From NCBI RefSeq assembly GCF_016798225.1, contig NZ_JAEUYX010000006.1, positions 17,687-81,686 of the forward strand: a stretch of 64,000 nucleotides of DNA. The letters are read 5' to 3'. The notes beneath the pieces were generated by a model, which saw only the letters and a program-made list of their open reading frames with translations, did no database searches and was not told the DNA's origin. Shown one piece after another: positions 34,533-44,193 of the stretch. The DNA comes from Anaerococcus sp. mt242. GTDB lineage: Bacteria; Bacillota; Clostridia; Tissierellales; Peptoniphilaceae. The position numbers were made by a program, and so were the translations under genes. Each line of letters begins with the position of its first letter. Within the stretch, counting starts at the first letter, position 1.

Positions 34533-36458
34533 ATGAATATACTTACAGCAAGCAATTTGAGTAAATCATATCCAACTAAGGACATATTTTCAAATGTGAG
34601 TTTTAAGATTGAAAAGGGTGATAAAGTTGGGCTCATTGGTATCAATGGGGCCGGCAAATCCACCCTTTTTAAAATTCTAATGGGAGAAAATGAAAAAGAC
34701 TCGGGTGAAGTTTATATACCAAATAATGTCAAAGTTGGATACTTAGAGCAAATACTTTCTATCGATTATCATATAAGTATATATGATTATTGTATGAAGG
34801 TTTTTGATGATATTATTGAAATAGAAGCAAATTTAAGAAAAATTGAACAAAAATTAGCAAATCCAGATCTAAACCCAAATCAAATGGATAATCTTTTGGC
34901 AGAGCATAGTAAACTTTTTGAAAAGTTTGAAGAGAAAAATGGCTATGCCATAAAATCCGAGCTAGAAGGCACTCTAAAAGCAATGGGATTTAGTGAAGAA
35001 GACTTTGAGAAGGATATTATAAATTTATCAGGTGGCCAAAAAGCTAGGGTAGAGTTAGCATATTTACTTTTAGAAAAACCAGATTTAATTCTCTTAGATG
35101 AGCCAACCAACCACCTAGATATTGGGGCTATAAGATTTTTAGAAAACTTTATCAAAAATTATTCTGGATCTGTAATAGTAATTTCCCACGACAGATATTT
35201 TCTAGATAATACTGTAAATAGGATATTTTTGTTAGAAAATGGTGGATTAACCACATATAATGGGGATTACACTACATTTGTAAAAAAACGTAAAAAAGAA
35301 CTAGAAGTGCGTATGCACCAGTACAAAAATCAGCAAAAGGAAATTGACCGTCAAGAAGAAATTATCGATCGACTTAAAAACCAAGGTGGCTCAAAAAGAA
35401 AAAGAGGTATTTCCCAATCCAGATCACGCCAAAAACTTTTGGACAAGATGGAAAGGATAGAAATGCCAGAGACAATCCAAAATTACATGAAGCTAAAATT
35501 CACTCCGCGCATCCAAAGTGGAGAGGATGTTCTTAAGGTCGATAATTTAGAAAAATCCTTTGCAGATAAGAAAATTTTTGAAAATATATCATTTAACCTA
35601 TACCGCAACGAAAGAACCGCAATTATCGGAGAAAATGGTGTTGGAAAAACTACTCTTTTTAGGATAGTAATGGGCGAAGAAATGCCATCAGCTGGCAAAG
35701 TTAAGCTTGGACAAAGTGTAAATATAGGTTATTTTGATCAAGAACAAAAATCATTAAACTTAACAAATACTATATTTGAAGAAATAAGCGAAACTTATCC
35801 AATGATGACAAATTTTGAAATTAGGTCATATCTTGCAAAATTTATGTTTTATGGAGACGATGTAGATAGAGAAATTTCTGAACTTTCTGGTGGAGAACGA
35901 GCTAGGATTTCTCTATTAAAACTAATGATTTCAGATACAAACTTCATTTTGATGGATGAGCCTACCAACCATTTGGATATTGATTCTAAAGAAATTTTAG
36001 AAGATGCTATCCTTGATTATGAGGGTACTATGCTAATTATTAGCCACGATAGGTACTTTTTAAATAAGATAGCAGGCAAAATTTTAGATATGAAATCTGA
36101 TGGTATAGATGAATATTTGGGTAACTATACTTATTATGAAAATAAACTTAGGGAACAAAGTCAAACTATAGAGCAAGGTCAATCTGTCAGCAAAACCCAA
36201 TTAGTCAAAGAAAAGAAAAAACAAAATCTAAAGAAAAATGAAATAAAGAAAATAAAAAATGATATTAGGGATGTTGAAAATGAGTTGGAAGCAATTGAAA
36301 ATGAAATTGCAAGCCTAACTGACCTTAGCCTGGCCACAGACTTTTATGCTGACCAAGAAAAAGTAGTAGAAACTTTTGCAAAAATTAAGGAATTAGAAGA
36401 AAGAAAAAAAATCCTTGATGAAAAGTGGTTAGACCTTAGCATGAGTCTTGAAGACTAA
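34533..36458 (+). CDS. ABC-F family ATPase (YdiF-like)
   Basis: The 641-residue protein has two ATPase domains without membrane parts. Domain 1 has Walker A GINGAGKST (about residues 36-44), LSGGQKARVELA and LLDEPTNHLDIG. Domain 2 has GENGVGKTT, LSGGERARISLL and LMDEPTNHLDID. The linker is basic (KRKRGISQSRSRQKLLDKME), and a C-terminal coiled coil lies at about residues 550-640. ABC-F proteins act on the ribosome; length and the rex neighbour favour the housekeeping YdiF type over an antibiotic-resistance form. It begins two bases after rex. Confidence 0.93.
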   Translation: MNILTASNLSKSYPTKDIFSNVSFKIEKGDKVGLIGINGAGKSTLFKILMGENEKDSGEVYIPNNVKVGYLEQILSIDYHISIYDYCMKVFDDIIEIEANLRKIEQKLANPDLNPNQMDNLLAEHSKLFEKFEEKNGYAIKSELEGTLKAMGFSEEDFEKDIINLSGGQKARVELAYLLLEKPDLILLDEPTNHLDIGAIRFLENFIKNYSGSVIVISHDRYFLDNTVNRIFLLENGGLTTYNGDYTTFVKKRKKELEVRMHQYKNQQKEIDRQEEIIDRLKNQGGSKRKRGISQSRSRQKLLDKMERIEMPETIQNYMKLKFTPRIQSGEDVLKVDNLEKSFADKKIFENISFNLYRNERTAIIGENGVGKTTLFRIVMGEEMPSAGKVKLGQSVNIGYFDQEQKSLNLTNTIFEEISETYPMMTNFEIRSYLAKFMFYGDDVDREISELSGGERARISLLKLMISDTNFILMDEPTNHLDIDSKEILEDAILDYEGTMLIISHDRYFLNKIAGKILDMKSDGIDEYLGNYTYYENKLREQSQTIEQGQSVSKTQLVKEKKKQNLKKNEIKKIKNDIRDVENELEAIENEIASLTDLSLATDFYADQEKVVETFAKIKELEERKKILDEKWLDLSMSLED

Positions 36459-36478
36459 TGTCATTTGAGAGGGAGATA

Positions 36479-37708
36479 ATGAAGATAAAAGATGAAAATG
36501 AATTAGACCAACAATCAAAAAATAATTTAAAAGTAGGTCTTATCTTACTTTTAACATTTTTTGCAATTTGGTATATAGAGCCCATTGGCAAATTTTTAAT
36601 AGCAACTTATGCAGTTTTTAGGCCGATTTTACTAGGATTTGCCATAGCCTTTGTGATAAATTTACCTATGAATTTTTTCCAAGAAAAAGTTTTTGGAAGG
36701 ATAATCGATCCTTTAAAACACAAAAAATTGGTAGTTGCCCTTTCACTTATAGTCAGCTGGCTAATCTTTTTCGCTGGAGTAAGTATACTTTTAGTCGTAG
36801 TTATTCCAGAATTTATTAATGCCCTTCAAACAGGTATTACTAACTTGCCAGTATTTATGGATTCACTTTTAGAATATACAGAAAAATTCCCAGCTATCCA
36901 CAAGCAAGCAGTTCAATTTAAAGATTATTTCCAAGACCTAGATGTGGTTAAAATTTCAGATACAGTTACAGCCTACATCAGTGGAGATAGTTCGAATTTA
37001 TTAAATAGGGCTCAAAATATCCTATCATCAGTAGGATCTGGATTAATAGCTGTAGCCATGGGTTTTGTATTTTCTATTTATGTCAGTGTCAATAAGAAAG
37101 ATCTGAGACAAAATGCCAATAAAATTTTATATGCAAACTTTAGCGAAGAAAGAGCAGATAGAATAAATTATTTATTTAAACTAACCTATGATTCATTTTC
37201 CAAATTTTTGGACTCCAAGGTCCTATCATGCATATCACTAGGTATATTTAATTATATTGGTATGAAAATATTAAGAATGCCATATGCAGGTATGATTTCT
37301 GTTTTGGTTGGTGCGATGGATATAGTTCCATACTTTGGCCCTATTATAGCTGGTGCTTTTGGTATGATTATGATATTTATCCAATCCCCAATCCAGTCGC
37401 TAGTTTACATAATTTTCTTGGTAATATTACAACAGGTTCAAGAAAATATTGTATATCCATTATTTATTGGAAAAAATTCTGGTTTACCAGCAATTTGGAT
37501 TTTCCTTTCAGTATTTTTGGGAGGAAGACTATTTGGTATCCTAGGTATGATATTCTTTATGCCACTAGCAACAGTGATTTATACTTTGGTTGTCGATAGG
37601 ACTAATATTAAGCTTAAAGAAAAAAATATGGATAGAATAACAGTAGCAAAAAAATCTAATCAGACTGTAGAAGAACTTCGAGAAAAAGAGGTAGAGAGAA
37701 AAGCCTAA
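36479..37708 (+). CDS. AI-2E family (TqsA/YhhQ-type) membrane protein
   Basis: The 409-residue protein has about eight membrane helices, including two N-terminal ones (LILLLTFFAIWYI; AVFRPILLGFAIAFVINLP). It has the family signature region MISVLVGAMDIVPYFGPIIAGAFGMIMIF and a final helix in LFGILGMIFFMPLATVIYTL. Members export autoinducer-2 or other small solutes, or act as Na+/H+ antiporters; which one applies here is not known. The start at 36479 is supported by GAGAGGGAG just upstream. A strong terminator follows. Confidence 0.88.
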   Translation: MKIKDENELDQQSKNNLKVGLILLLTFFAIWYIEPIGKFLIATYAVFRPILLGFAIAFVINLPMNFFQEKVFGRIIDPLKHKKLVVALSLIVSWLIFFAGVSILLVVVIPEFINALQTGITNLPVFMDSLLEYTEKFPAIHKQAVQFKDYFQDLDVVKISDTVTAYISGDSSNLLNRAQNILSSVGSGLIAVAMGFVFSIYVSVNKKDLRQNANKILYANFSEERADRINYLFKLTYDSFSKFLDSKVLSCISLGIFNYIGMKILRMPYAGMISVLVGAMDIVPYFGPIIAGAFGMIMIFIQSPIQSLVYIIFLVILQQVQENIVYPLFIGKNSGLPAIWIFLSVFLGGRLFGILGMIFFMPLATVIYTLVVDRTNIKLKEKNMDRITVAKKSNQTVEELREKEVERKA

Positions 37709-37709
37709 T

Positions 37710-37735
37710 AAAAAGACCCCGACTGGGGTCTTTTT
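37710..37735. terminator. Bidirectional terminator
   Basis: AAAAAGACCCC pairs exactly with GGGGTCTTTTT around GACT. It serves both the AI-2E gene and the convergent thiN gene, whose stop codon lies at its edge. Confidence 0.93.
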
Positions 37736-38354
37736 AAATTGATTTGTCTTCAAAAATTACAAGTAAGTATCCGCTTTTAACCTTTATTCTAAAATCCTTG
37801 CCGGTTGTTTCATTTGAAACTCCTAGGGCATTGTCATTTGCTAGATCAAAATTATTTAATTCGTAATATAATCCCTTAATATCCACACCCTTTACTATAT
37901 CAGAAAGGGCAAATATTGATACATAAAAATTATCATCATCATTAAATTTATATTCTAACCTATCATCTACTATATAAAAACTTTTGTATTTTGATTTAAA
38001 GACTACATTTATGCCTTTTTTCTTAAATTCTAAGGCACTTCTAATATTAGCAAATGTGTGAGATTCGCGTCCACCAAGCCCACCATAAATAACAATATCT
38101 TTATAACCCCAATCTTCAGCTACCATTAGAGCAGCCTTTGTGTCTGTGTAATCTTTTATAGGATTTAATTTTATAACCAAATCGCCTTCTGGTTGATTTG
38201 ATGAATCAAAATCACCAATTATCATTGTTGGTGTAATGCCTGCTTCTTTTGCGTATAAATGCCCCTTATCAGCAGCAATTACCATATCTTCTTTATTTAT
38301 ATGATCAAAAAAACCATCAAAATCGCCGCCTGCGATTATATAACATTTTTTCAT
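37734..38354 (-). CDS. thiN: Thiamine diphosphokinase
   Basis: The 206-residue protein has the TPK motifs: IIAGGDFDG at the N-terminus, the metal-binding IIGDFDSS (about residues 53-60) and NPIKDYTDTKAALMVAEDWGYKDIVIYGGLGGRESHTFANI. The C-terminal beta domain ends in GVSNETTGKDFRIKVKSGYLLVIF. It makes thiamine diphosphate from thiamine and ATP. The start at 38354 is set by GGGAG six bases upstream; ten earlier codons lack a ribosome site. No thiamine synthesis genes are seen, so the cell probably salvages thiamine. Confidence 0.93.
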   Translation of the reverse strand: MKKCYIIAGGDFDGFFDHINKEDMVIAADKGHLYAKEAGITPTMIIGDFDSSNQPEGDLVIKLNPIKDYTDTKAALMVAEDWGYKDIVIYGGLGGRESHTFANIRSALEFKKKGINVVFKSKYKSFYIVDDRLEYKFNDDDNFYVSIFALSDIVKGVDIKGLYYELNNFDLANDNALGVSNETTGKDFRIKVKSGYLLVIFEDKSI

Positions 38355-38464
38355 ATCTACTCCCTTAACTTTATCTATAACCAATTATAACAAATCCTTA
38401 ATAGAAGAAAAAATTTTTCTAGGGTAAAGTTAAAATGAAAGATTAAAAAGAATTTAGGATAAAA

Positions 38465-39094
38465 ATGAAATTAAAAAATAGCAAAGTAGGAGAATTTGTC
38501 CCAGTTACAAGCAAGCTAGGTCTTTATTATGGAGGCTATCAAAATGCTTTAGGGGATGTAGGTGTTTCAAAATTTTATAGGGATAGGTCTTGCGTTGTGA
38601 CTGCATTTACCAATTCATATTTATATATGTATCACCCAGATGAAAAATTTACTTTAGAAGAATACAACAAGTATCACTATGATTTTTACAAAAAAATCCG
38701 CCCACACATAAACGGAGTGCCTACTGTCGAAGCCTTAAATCGCAGGGTAAATCGCATAAGACGAGATCGTAATTTAAATCTATACGCTCATATAATGCAA
38801 GAATTTTTTGTAAGACGTCACAGTACTGAAGAAAAAATTGCCTTTATCAATCAAGGTCTTAGTAAAAATTGCCCAGTAATTTTTATAAATTGGATGAGTA
38901 GGAATGTAAAAGTTCTAGCCCACCACGGGGTAACAATCACTGAGTGCAATGATATGGGTGACTATCATGAGCTAGTTATTTCTAGTTGGGGGAGAGTTTA
39001 TAAAATAAATTTTGAAATTTTTGATAGGCAAATAAAATCATATAGCGGACTAATATATTTTGAAAGGAATGATTATGAAATACATCAAAGTTGA
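38465..39094 (+). CDS. Unknown protein, possible papain-fold (C39-like) member
   Basis: The 209-residue soluble protein matches no family I can name. It has a Cys ahead of a hydrophobic helix (RSCVVTAFTNSYLYMY, about residues 41-56) and, later, a His in strand-like LAHHGVTITECND. SSWGRVYKINF follows. That Cys-helix, His-strand and D/N-x-W-G pattern is what C39-like and other papain-fold proteins show, so a catalytic or inactive thiol-peptidase fold is possible. There is no signal peptide. AGGA at 38456-38459 supports the ATG. It overlaps the frameshifted gene that follows by 20 bases. Confidence 0.7.
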   Translation: MKLKNSKVGEFVPVTSKLGLYYGGYQNALGDVGVSKFYRDRSCVVTAFTNSYLYMYHPDEKFTLEEYNKYHYDFYKKIRPHINGVPTVEALNRRVNRIRRDRNLNLYAHIMQEFFVRRHSTEEKIAFINQGLSKNCPVIFINWMSRNVKVLAHHGVTITECNDMGDYHELVISSWGRVYKINFEIFDRQIKSYSGLIYFERNDYEIHQS

Positions 39095-39385
39095 AGTTTT
39101 CGTACCAGCAGATGATAAGTGGAAAGTAATAGATGGCTTAAATGAAAAAAAATTTTAAAGGATAATGGCTATGATTCTGTATTTGCAGAAAGTGTAGTTA
39201 CAGGACATTTTATCCCCCTAGAAGGATCAAATCCTGATAAGGGAGAAATAGGAAAGCCTTGCGAAGTAAATGAGGTAAAACTAGAATTTAGAATTAAAGC
39301 AGAAGATAAGGAAAAAGTTTTTGAAATTATAAAGTCAAATCATCCTTATGAAGTACCAGTTATAAACTTTTTAGAACTTTTATAG
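39075..39385 (+). pseudogene. Stand-alone NIF3/YqfO CutA-like domain gene interrupted at an A8 run
   Basis: The ATG with AAAGGA at 39063-39068 opens a frame (MKYIKVEVFVPADDKWKV...) that meets TAA at 39156 after 27 codons, just behind eight A residues (39145-39152). Reading on in the -1 frame from 39152 gives ILKDNGYDSVF...TGHFIPLEGSNPDKGEIGK...NHPYEVPVINFLELL and stops at 39385. The joined protein, 103 residues, matches the CutA-like domain found inside YqfO/NIF3 proteins (VEVFVP...G-F-PLEGSNP...HPYE-P). The break is a one-base loss, a programmed slip at A-AAA-AAA, or a read error. malQ follows at 8 bases. Confidence 0.8.
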
Positions 39386-39393
39386 GAAAAACT

Positions 39394-40899
39394 ATGCAAG
39401 AAAGACTTAAAAGATCAAATGGTGTGGTAATGCCAATTTTTTCCCTTCCCTCTCCTTATGGGATAGGTACTTTTGGCAAAGCTGCCTATGAATTTGTAGA
39501 CTTTTTATCAGATGCTTCTATAAAATACTGGCAGATTTTGCCACTTGGACAAACTTCATATGGAGATAGTCCTTACCAAGCATTTTCATCATTTGCCGGC
39601 AACCCATATTTTATAGATTTAGATTTGCTCTGTAAAGACGGACTTTTAGAAGAAGAAGATTTAGAGAACCTCAATTTTGGGGACAATGAAAGATACGTTG
39701 ACTATGCTATCCAATACAATATACGCTATCGTATATTAAAAAAAGCTTTTGAAAACTCAAAAGGAAAATTGGATGAAAAGATAGCAGAATTTAGAAAAAA
39801 AGAAAGCCTTTGGCTAGAAGATTATGCTCTTTTTATGGCTATAAAGCACGATAAACTTGATGTAAACTGGGTGGAGTGGGATGAAGATTTACGTGATAGA
39901 AATCCAAAAGCCTTAGAAGAATTTGGAAAAGAGCACAAAGAGGATATAAATTTTTATATCTTTATTCAATACGAATTTTTTACCCAATGGCAAAAGTTAA
40001 AAGAATACACTAATAGACACAATATTGAAATCATTGGTGATTTACCAATTTATGTTGCCTATGATTCCTGTGATGCTTGGGTTAATGCTGATATTTTAAA
40101 AATCGATCCTAAAATAAAAGAACCAATCATAGTTGGAGGTGCTCCGCCAGATGCATATTCGGATGATGGGCAACTTTGGGGCAATCCAGTTTATGATTGG
40201 AGAAAAATGAAAACTGATTCTTATAGCTTTTGGCGTAAAAGACTTGAAATGGCTCTTAGAACTAATGATTTACTCCGCCTTGACCACTTTAGAGGATTTG
40301 AAAAATATTACGCAATTCCCGCTACAGATGAAAATGCCAAATTTGGCAAATGGGAGCCAGGTGGGGGCTATGAATTTTTTGATTATATCCTTAAAAAGTT
40401 TCCTAATAAGCAATTTATAGCTGAGGATTTGGGGTATATCACTAAGGAAGTCGATGAATTAAAAAATCATTACGGCTTTCCAGGCATGAATGTTATCCAA
40501 TTTGCCTTTGACGGGACATTTGATAACAATTATTTGCCACATAATTATGAGAAAAATTCAGTAGTTTACTCATCAACCCATGATTCTTCTACTCTTAAAG
40601 GCTGGATAGAATCACTTGATGAAGAAGAACTATCTCTTGTAGAAAAATATTTTGGACTTAGCAAAGTAGACAAAGAAGATTATGTTTGGGAAATCATAAG
40701 GTCTTTAATGGCATCAGTTTCTGATCTTGCTATTTTTCAAATCCAAGATTTTTTTGAGATAGGAGATAAAGCAAAAATAAACACACCTTCCACCATGGGA
40801 AATAATTGGAAATGGAGGGCCAAAAAAGAAGATTTTACAGATGCTTTGGCAGTAAAAATCAAGGAAATGTCAAGATTATATGGGAGATATAATGGATAA
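39394..40899 (+). CDS. malQ: 4-alpha-glucanotransferase (amylomaltase, GH77)
   Basis: The 501-residue GH77 enzyme has the conserved ILPLGQTSYGDSPYQAFSSFAGNPY, GDLPIYVAYDSCDAWVN, the nucleophile Asp in LLRLDHFRGFE, the acid Glu in FIAEDLGYIT and the third Asp in SSTHDSSTLKG. It moves glucan segments between maltodextrins, lengthening them for phosphorylase. AGGAAA precedes the ATG. The gene overlaps glgP by 8 bases, giving a two-enzyme maltodextrin or glycogen breakdown unit. No glycogen synthesis genes are seen here. Confidence 0.96.
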   Translation: MQERLKRSNGVVMPIFSLPSPYGIGTFGKAAYEFVDFLSDASIKYWQILPLGQTSYGDSPYQAFSSFAGNPYFIDLDLLCKDGLLEEEDLENLNFGDNERYVDYAIQYNIRYRILKKAFENSKGKLDEKIAEFRKKESLWLEDYALFMAIKHDKLDVNWVEWDEDLRDRNPKALEEFGKEHKEDINFYIFIQYEFFTQWQKLKEYTNRHNIEIIGDLPIYVAYDSCDAWVNADILKIDPKIKEPIIVGGAPPDAYSDDGQLWGNPVYDWRKMKTDSYSFWRKRLEMALRTNDLLRLDHFRGFEKYYAIPATDENAKFGKWEPGGGYEFFDYILKKFPNKQFIAEDLGYITKEVDELKNHYGFPGMNVIQFAFDGTFDNNYLPHNYEKNSVVYSSTHDSSTLKGWIESLDEEELSLVEKYFGLSKVDKEDYVWEIIRSLMASVSDLAIFQIQDFFEIGDKAKINTPSTMGNNWKWRAKKEDFTDALAVKIKEMSRLYGRYNG

Positions 40900-43279
40900 A
40901 TTAGCAAAGAATAAGTTTACAGAGGACTATATAGAAAACCTACAGAGGATCACTCTTAAAAATTTCGATGATACAAGTGAAAAAGATAAGTACGATGCCC
41001 TTTGTGACACAATTATGGAGCGTATCAACCAAGAATGGAGGGCTAGCAAAAATAAATCAAGATACGAAAGAACAGCTTATTATTTTTCAGCAGAATTTTT
41101 AATAGGTAGATCTCTTGGAAATAACCTAATAAATCTAGGGATCTACGATGAGGTCAAAGATTTGCTTGATGAATTAGGAATTGATTTTGAAGCAATCGAA
41201 GACTATGAAGATGATGCAGCTCTTGGTAATGGTGGACTAGGACGCCTTGCTGCCTGCTTTATGGATTCTGCTGCAACTCAAGATATAAATATGTATGGCT
41301 ATGGAGTCCGCTATCGTGAGGGGTTATTTAAACAATCTTTTGAAAATGGATTTCAAAAAGAACAAGGAGATAGTTGGATAAAAGATGGTGATGGCTGGTC
41401 TATAAGAGTGGATTCGGACTCAAGAATAGTAAATTTTAGGGATCAAGTAGTAAAAGCTGTACCATTTGATATGCCAGTGGTGGGCTTTGAAAATGGTAAA
41501 GTAAATACCCTAAGACTTTGGCAAGCAGAACCATTTGAAGAATTTGAATTTGATAAATTTAACAATTTTGAATACGATGCTGCAGTTGCTAAGAAAAATA
41601 GGGCAGAGGATATCACAAGAGTACTTTATCCAAATGATATTCAAAGAGCAGGACGCGTATTAAGATTAAAACAACAATATTTCTTTGTTTCTGCCTCCAT
41701 ACAAGATATGGTTGCAAAATACAAAAGATATTTTTCTGATGATTTACGTTTTAAAAATTTCCACAAATACCATGTAATCCAACTAAATGACACCCATCCA
41801 AATATTGCAATTGCTGAATTGATTAGGGTTTTAGTAGATGAAAATGGTCTAGAATTTGAAGAAGCATTTAAAATTGTTCAAAAAGTATTTGCCTTTACAA
41901 ACCACACGGTTTTACAAGAAGCTCTTGAGAAATGGCCAATTGATATAGTAGAAGAAGTAAGCCCAAGATGTCTAGAAATCATATATCAAATTAATGATAT
42001 TTTAGTAAATGATTTTAAGAAAAAAGGCTTATCAGAAACTGAAATCGACCCATATAGAATTGTAATTTATGATCAAGTTCATATGGCAAATCTTGCGATT
42101 TTTGTTGGTTTTTCAGTAAATGGTGTAGCAGCCCTTCATACACAAATTTTAAAAGATGATACTTTTAAACACTGGTATGAGATTTTCCCAAATAAATTTA
42201 ATAACAAAACCAATGGTATCACTCCAAGAAGATGGCTGGTTTATGCAAATAGATCACTTTCAAAATTTATTACAGAAAAACTTGGCACAGAGGATTGGAA
42301 ATATAATCTAGATGAGCTAAAGGCGCTAGAAAAATTTGCAGACGATGAAGATGTTTTAAATGAACTTTGGGATATCAAACAGGCAAATAAAAATCGTCTT
42401 GCTACTTATATCTTAGAGCATGAGGGTATAAAAATTGACCCAGAATCAATTTTTGATATCCAAGTAAAAAGAATCCACGAGTATAAACGCCAACATCTAA
42501 ATATATTACACATAATTTATTTATATCATGAACTTAAGAAAAATCCAGACATGGACTTTTATCCAACAACATTTATTTTTGGAGGAAAGGCAGCGCCAGG
42601 ATATTTCAGAGCCAAGGCTATTATAAAACTTGCCAACGAAGTGGCAAGAATAGTAAATAATGACCCAGATGTAAACGAAAAATTAAAAGTGGTTTTCGTA
42701 GAGAACTTTAGAGTATCCTATGGGGAGAAAATTTATCCGGCAGCAGATGTTTCAGAGCAAATATCAACTGCAGGCAAGGAAGCCTCTGGTACTGGAAATA
42801 TGAAATTTATGCTAAATGGCGCACCAACATTAGGTACCCTTGATGGTGCAAATATAGAAATTTTTGATCACGCTGGAGAAGAAAACAATTATCGTTTCGG
42901 CGCAACTGTTGAAGAATTAAACGAAATTTATGATAGCTATAATCCAAGAGGAATTTATCAAACAAATAAAGACATCAAAGAAGCAGTAGATGCTTTGGTA
43001 AATGGTGAGCTAGACGACAATAATTCTTATATGTTCCTCGATATTTATAATGAATTAATCAATCCACAAGATGGCTCTCGTGGGGATAGATACTTCATAT
43101 TAAAAGACTTTGAAGCTTACAAACGCGCTCATGAGAAGATAAATCATGATTATAGGGACAAACTAGCTTGGTCTAGAAAATGTCTTATGAATATTGCAAA
43201 TGCAGGATTTTTCTCATCAGATAGGACAATAATTAATTATGCAGATGAAATTTGGAAGATAGATTCTCCAAATTATTAA
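40892..43279 (+). CDS. glgP: Glycogen/maltodextrin phosphorylase
   Basis: The 795-residue GT35 enzyme has AYYFSAEFLIGRSLGNNL, the ALGNGGLGRLAACFMDS loop, NGITPRRWLVYANRSL, the phosphate site KRIHEYKRQHLN and the PLP-lysine region EASGTGNMKFMLNGAPTLGTLDGANIEI. It releases glucose-1-phosphate from alpha-glucans. GGGAGA sets the ATG at 40892 over another in-frame ATG 12 bases upstream. Length is normal for the short bacterial form. Its start overlaps the end of malQ. Confidence 0.96.
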   Translation: MDKLAKNKFTEDYIENLQRITLKNFDDTSEKDKYDALCDTIMERINQEWRASKNKSRYERTAYYFSAEFLIGRSLGNNLINLGIYDEVKDLLDELGIDFEAIEDYEDDAALGNGGLGRLAACFMDSAATQDINMYGYGVRYREGLFKQSFENGFQKEQGDSWIKDGDGWSIRVDSDSRIVNFRDQVVKAVPFDMPVVGFENGKVNTLRLWQAEPFEEFEFDKFNNFEYDAAVAKKNRAEDITRVLYPNDIQRAGRVLRLKQQYFFVSASIQDMVAKYKRYFSDDLRFKNFHKYHVIQLNDTHPNIAIAELIRVLVDENGLEFEEAFKIVQKVFAFTNHTVLQEALEKWPIDIVEEVSPRCLEIIYQINDILVNDFKKKGLSETEIDPYRIVIYDQVHMANLAIFVGFSVNGVAALHTQILKDDTFKHWYEIFPNKFNNKTNGITPRRWLVYANRSLSKFITEKLGTEDWKYNLDELKALEKFADDEDVLNELWDIKQANKNRLATYILEHEGIKIDPESIFDIQVKRIHEYKRQHLNILHIIYLYHELKKNPDMDFYPTTFIFGGKAAPGYFRAKAIIKLANEVARIVNNDPDVNEKLKVVFVENFRVSYGEKIYPAADVSEQISTAGKEASGTGNMKFMLNGAPTLGTLDGANIEIFDHAGEENNYRFGATVEELNEIYDSYNPRGIYQTNKDIKEAVDALVNGELDDNNSYMFLDIYNELINPQDGSRGDRYFILKDFEAYKRAHEKINHDYRDKLAWSRKCLMNIANAGFFSSDRTIINYADEIWKIDSPNY

Positions 43280-43303
43280 AATATATTAGAAAGAAAGAAA
43301 AAA

Positions 43304-44098
43304 ATGAATAAAGAAACGTTACTAGGATTACTCATTCCATTTTTAGGAACTTCCCTTGGTTCTGCTATGGTTTTTGTAATGAAAGATGAGCTAAATCCAA
43401 AAGTACAAAAGGGATTGTCAGGTTTTGCTGCCGGAGTCATGGTGGCAGCAAGTATCTGGTCACTATTAATTCCTGCCATGGATATGGTAAAAGAAACTAT
43501 GGGCAATATGAGCTGGGTTCCAGCTGTCATTGGATTTTTAATAGGAATTTTATTTTTATTATTCCTAGATAGTGCTATTCCCCACCAACATATTGACTCG
43601 GCTGCGCCCGAAGGACGCAATAGTGAAAACTTAAGAAAAACAACCATGATGGTTTTAGCAGTAGTAATTCACAATATCCCAGAAGGAATGGCTGTGGGAG
43701 TTTCCTATGCAGGTGCACTTTTTGGCACAGGAAATGTAAGTCTAGCTGGAGCACTTGTACTATCAATAGGTATTGCCATCCAAAACTTTCCAGAAGGTGC
43801 TATTATTTCTATGCCACTTCGTTCAGCTGGAGTTGATAAAAAGAAATCATTTTGGATGGGAGTAGGATCTGGTGCAGTTGAGCCAATTGCTGCTCTTGTT
43901 ACAATTTTATTATCTCAAATAATGATTCCAATCTTGCCTTACCTATTAGCCTTTGCCGCTGGAGCTATGCTTTATGTCGTAGTCGAAGAACTTATCCCAG
44001 AAGCAACAGGCGAGGGAGAGGATCATACAAATATTGGTACTCTTGGCTTTGCAGCGGGTTTTGTAATAATGATGATACTTGATGTTATGCTTGGATAA
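43304..44098 (+). CDS. ZIP family metal transporter (GufA type)
   Basis: The 264-residue membrane protein has eight predicted helices and the ZIP metal-site motifs HNIPEGMAVGVSYAG (helix 4) and IAIQNFPEGAIIS (helix 5), with GAVEPIAALVTI after them. QNFPEG in the second motif places it in the GufA-like subgroup that carries zinc and related metals. The ribosome site is poor (GAAAGAAAG). It follows glgP by 24 bases and may be read from the same transcript. Confidence 0.92.
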   Translation: MNKETLLGLLIPFLGTSLGSAMVFVMKDELNPKVQKGLSGFAAGVMVAASIWSLLIPAMDMVKETMGNMSWVPAVIGFLIGILFLLFLDSAIPHQHIDSAAPEGRNSENLRKTTMMVLAVVIHNIPEGMAVGVSYAGALFGTGNVSLAGALVLSIGIAIQNFPEGAIISMPLRSAGVDKKKSFWMGVGSGAVEPIAALVTILLSQIMIPILPYLLAFAAGAMLYVVVEELIPEATGEGEDHTNIGTLGFAAGFVIMMILDVMLG

Positions 44099-44100
44099 AT

Positions 44101-44122
44101 AAACACCTAATCCTAGGTGTTT
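44101..44122 (+). terminator. Intrinsic terminator after the ZIP gene
   Basis: AACACCTA pairs with TAGGTGTT around ATCC, then TTATTTT. Confidence 0.85.
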
Positions 44123-44193
44123 TATTTTGCCCAAAACTACCGACTATTAGGAAAAAATAGTAATATATAAGTAGGAAAGAATTAGGGGGAGAT

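Noticed and set aside
34533..36458. ABC-F protein as an antibiotic-resistance determinant
   Set aside because: Length, C-terminal coiled coil and the rex neighbour point to the housekeeping YdiF group; nothing indicates acquisition.
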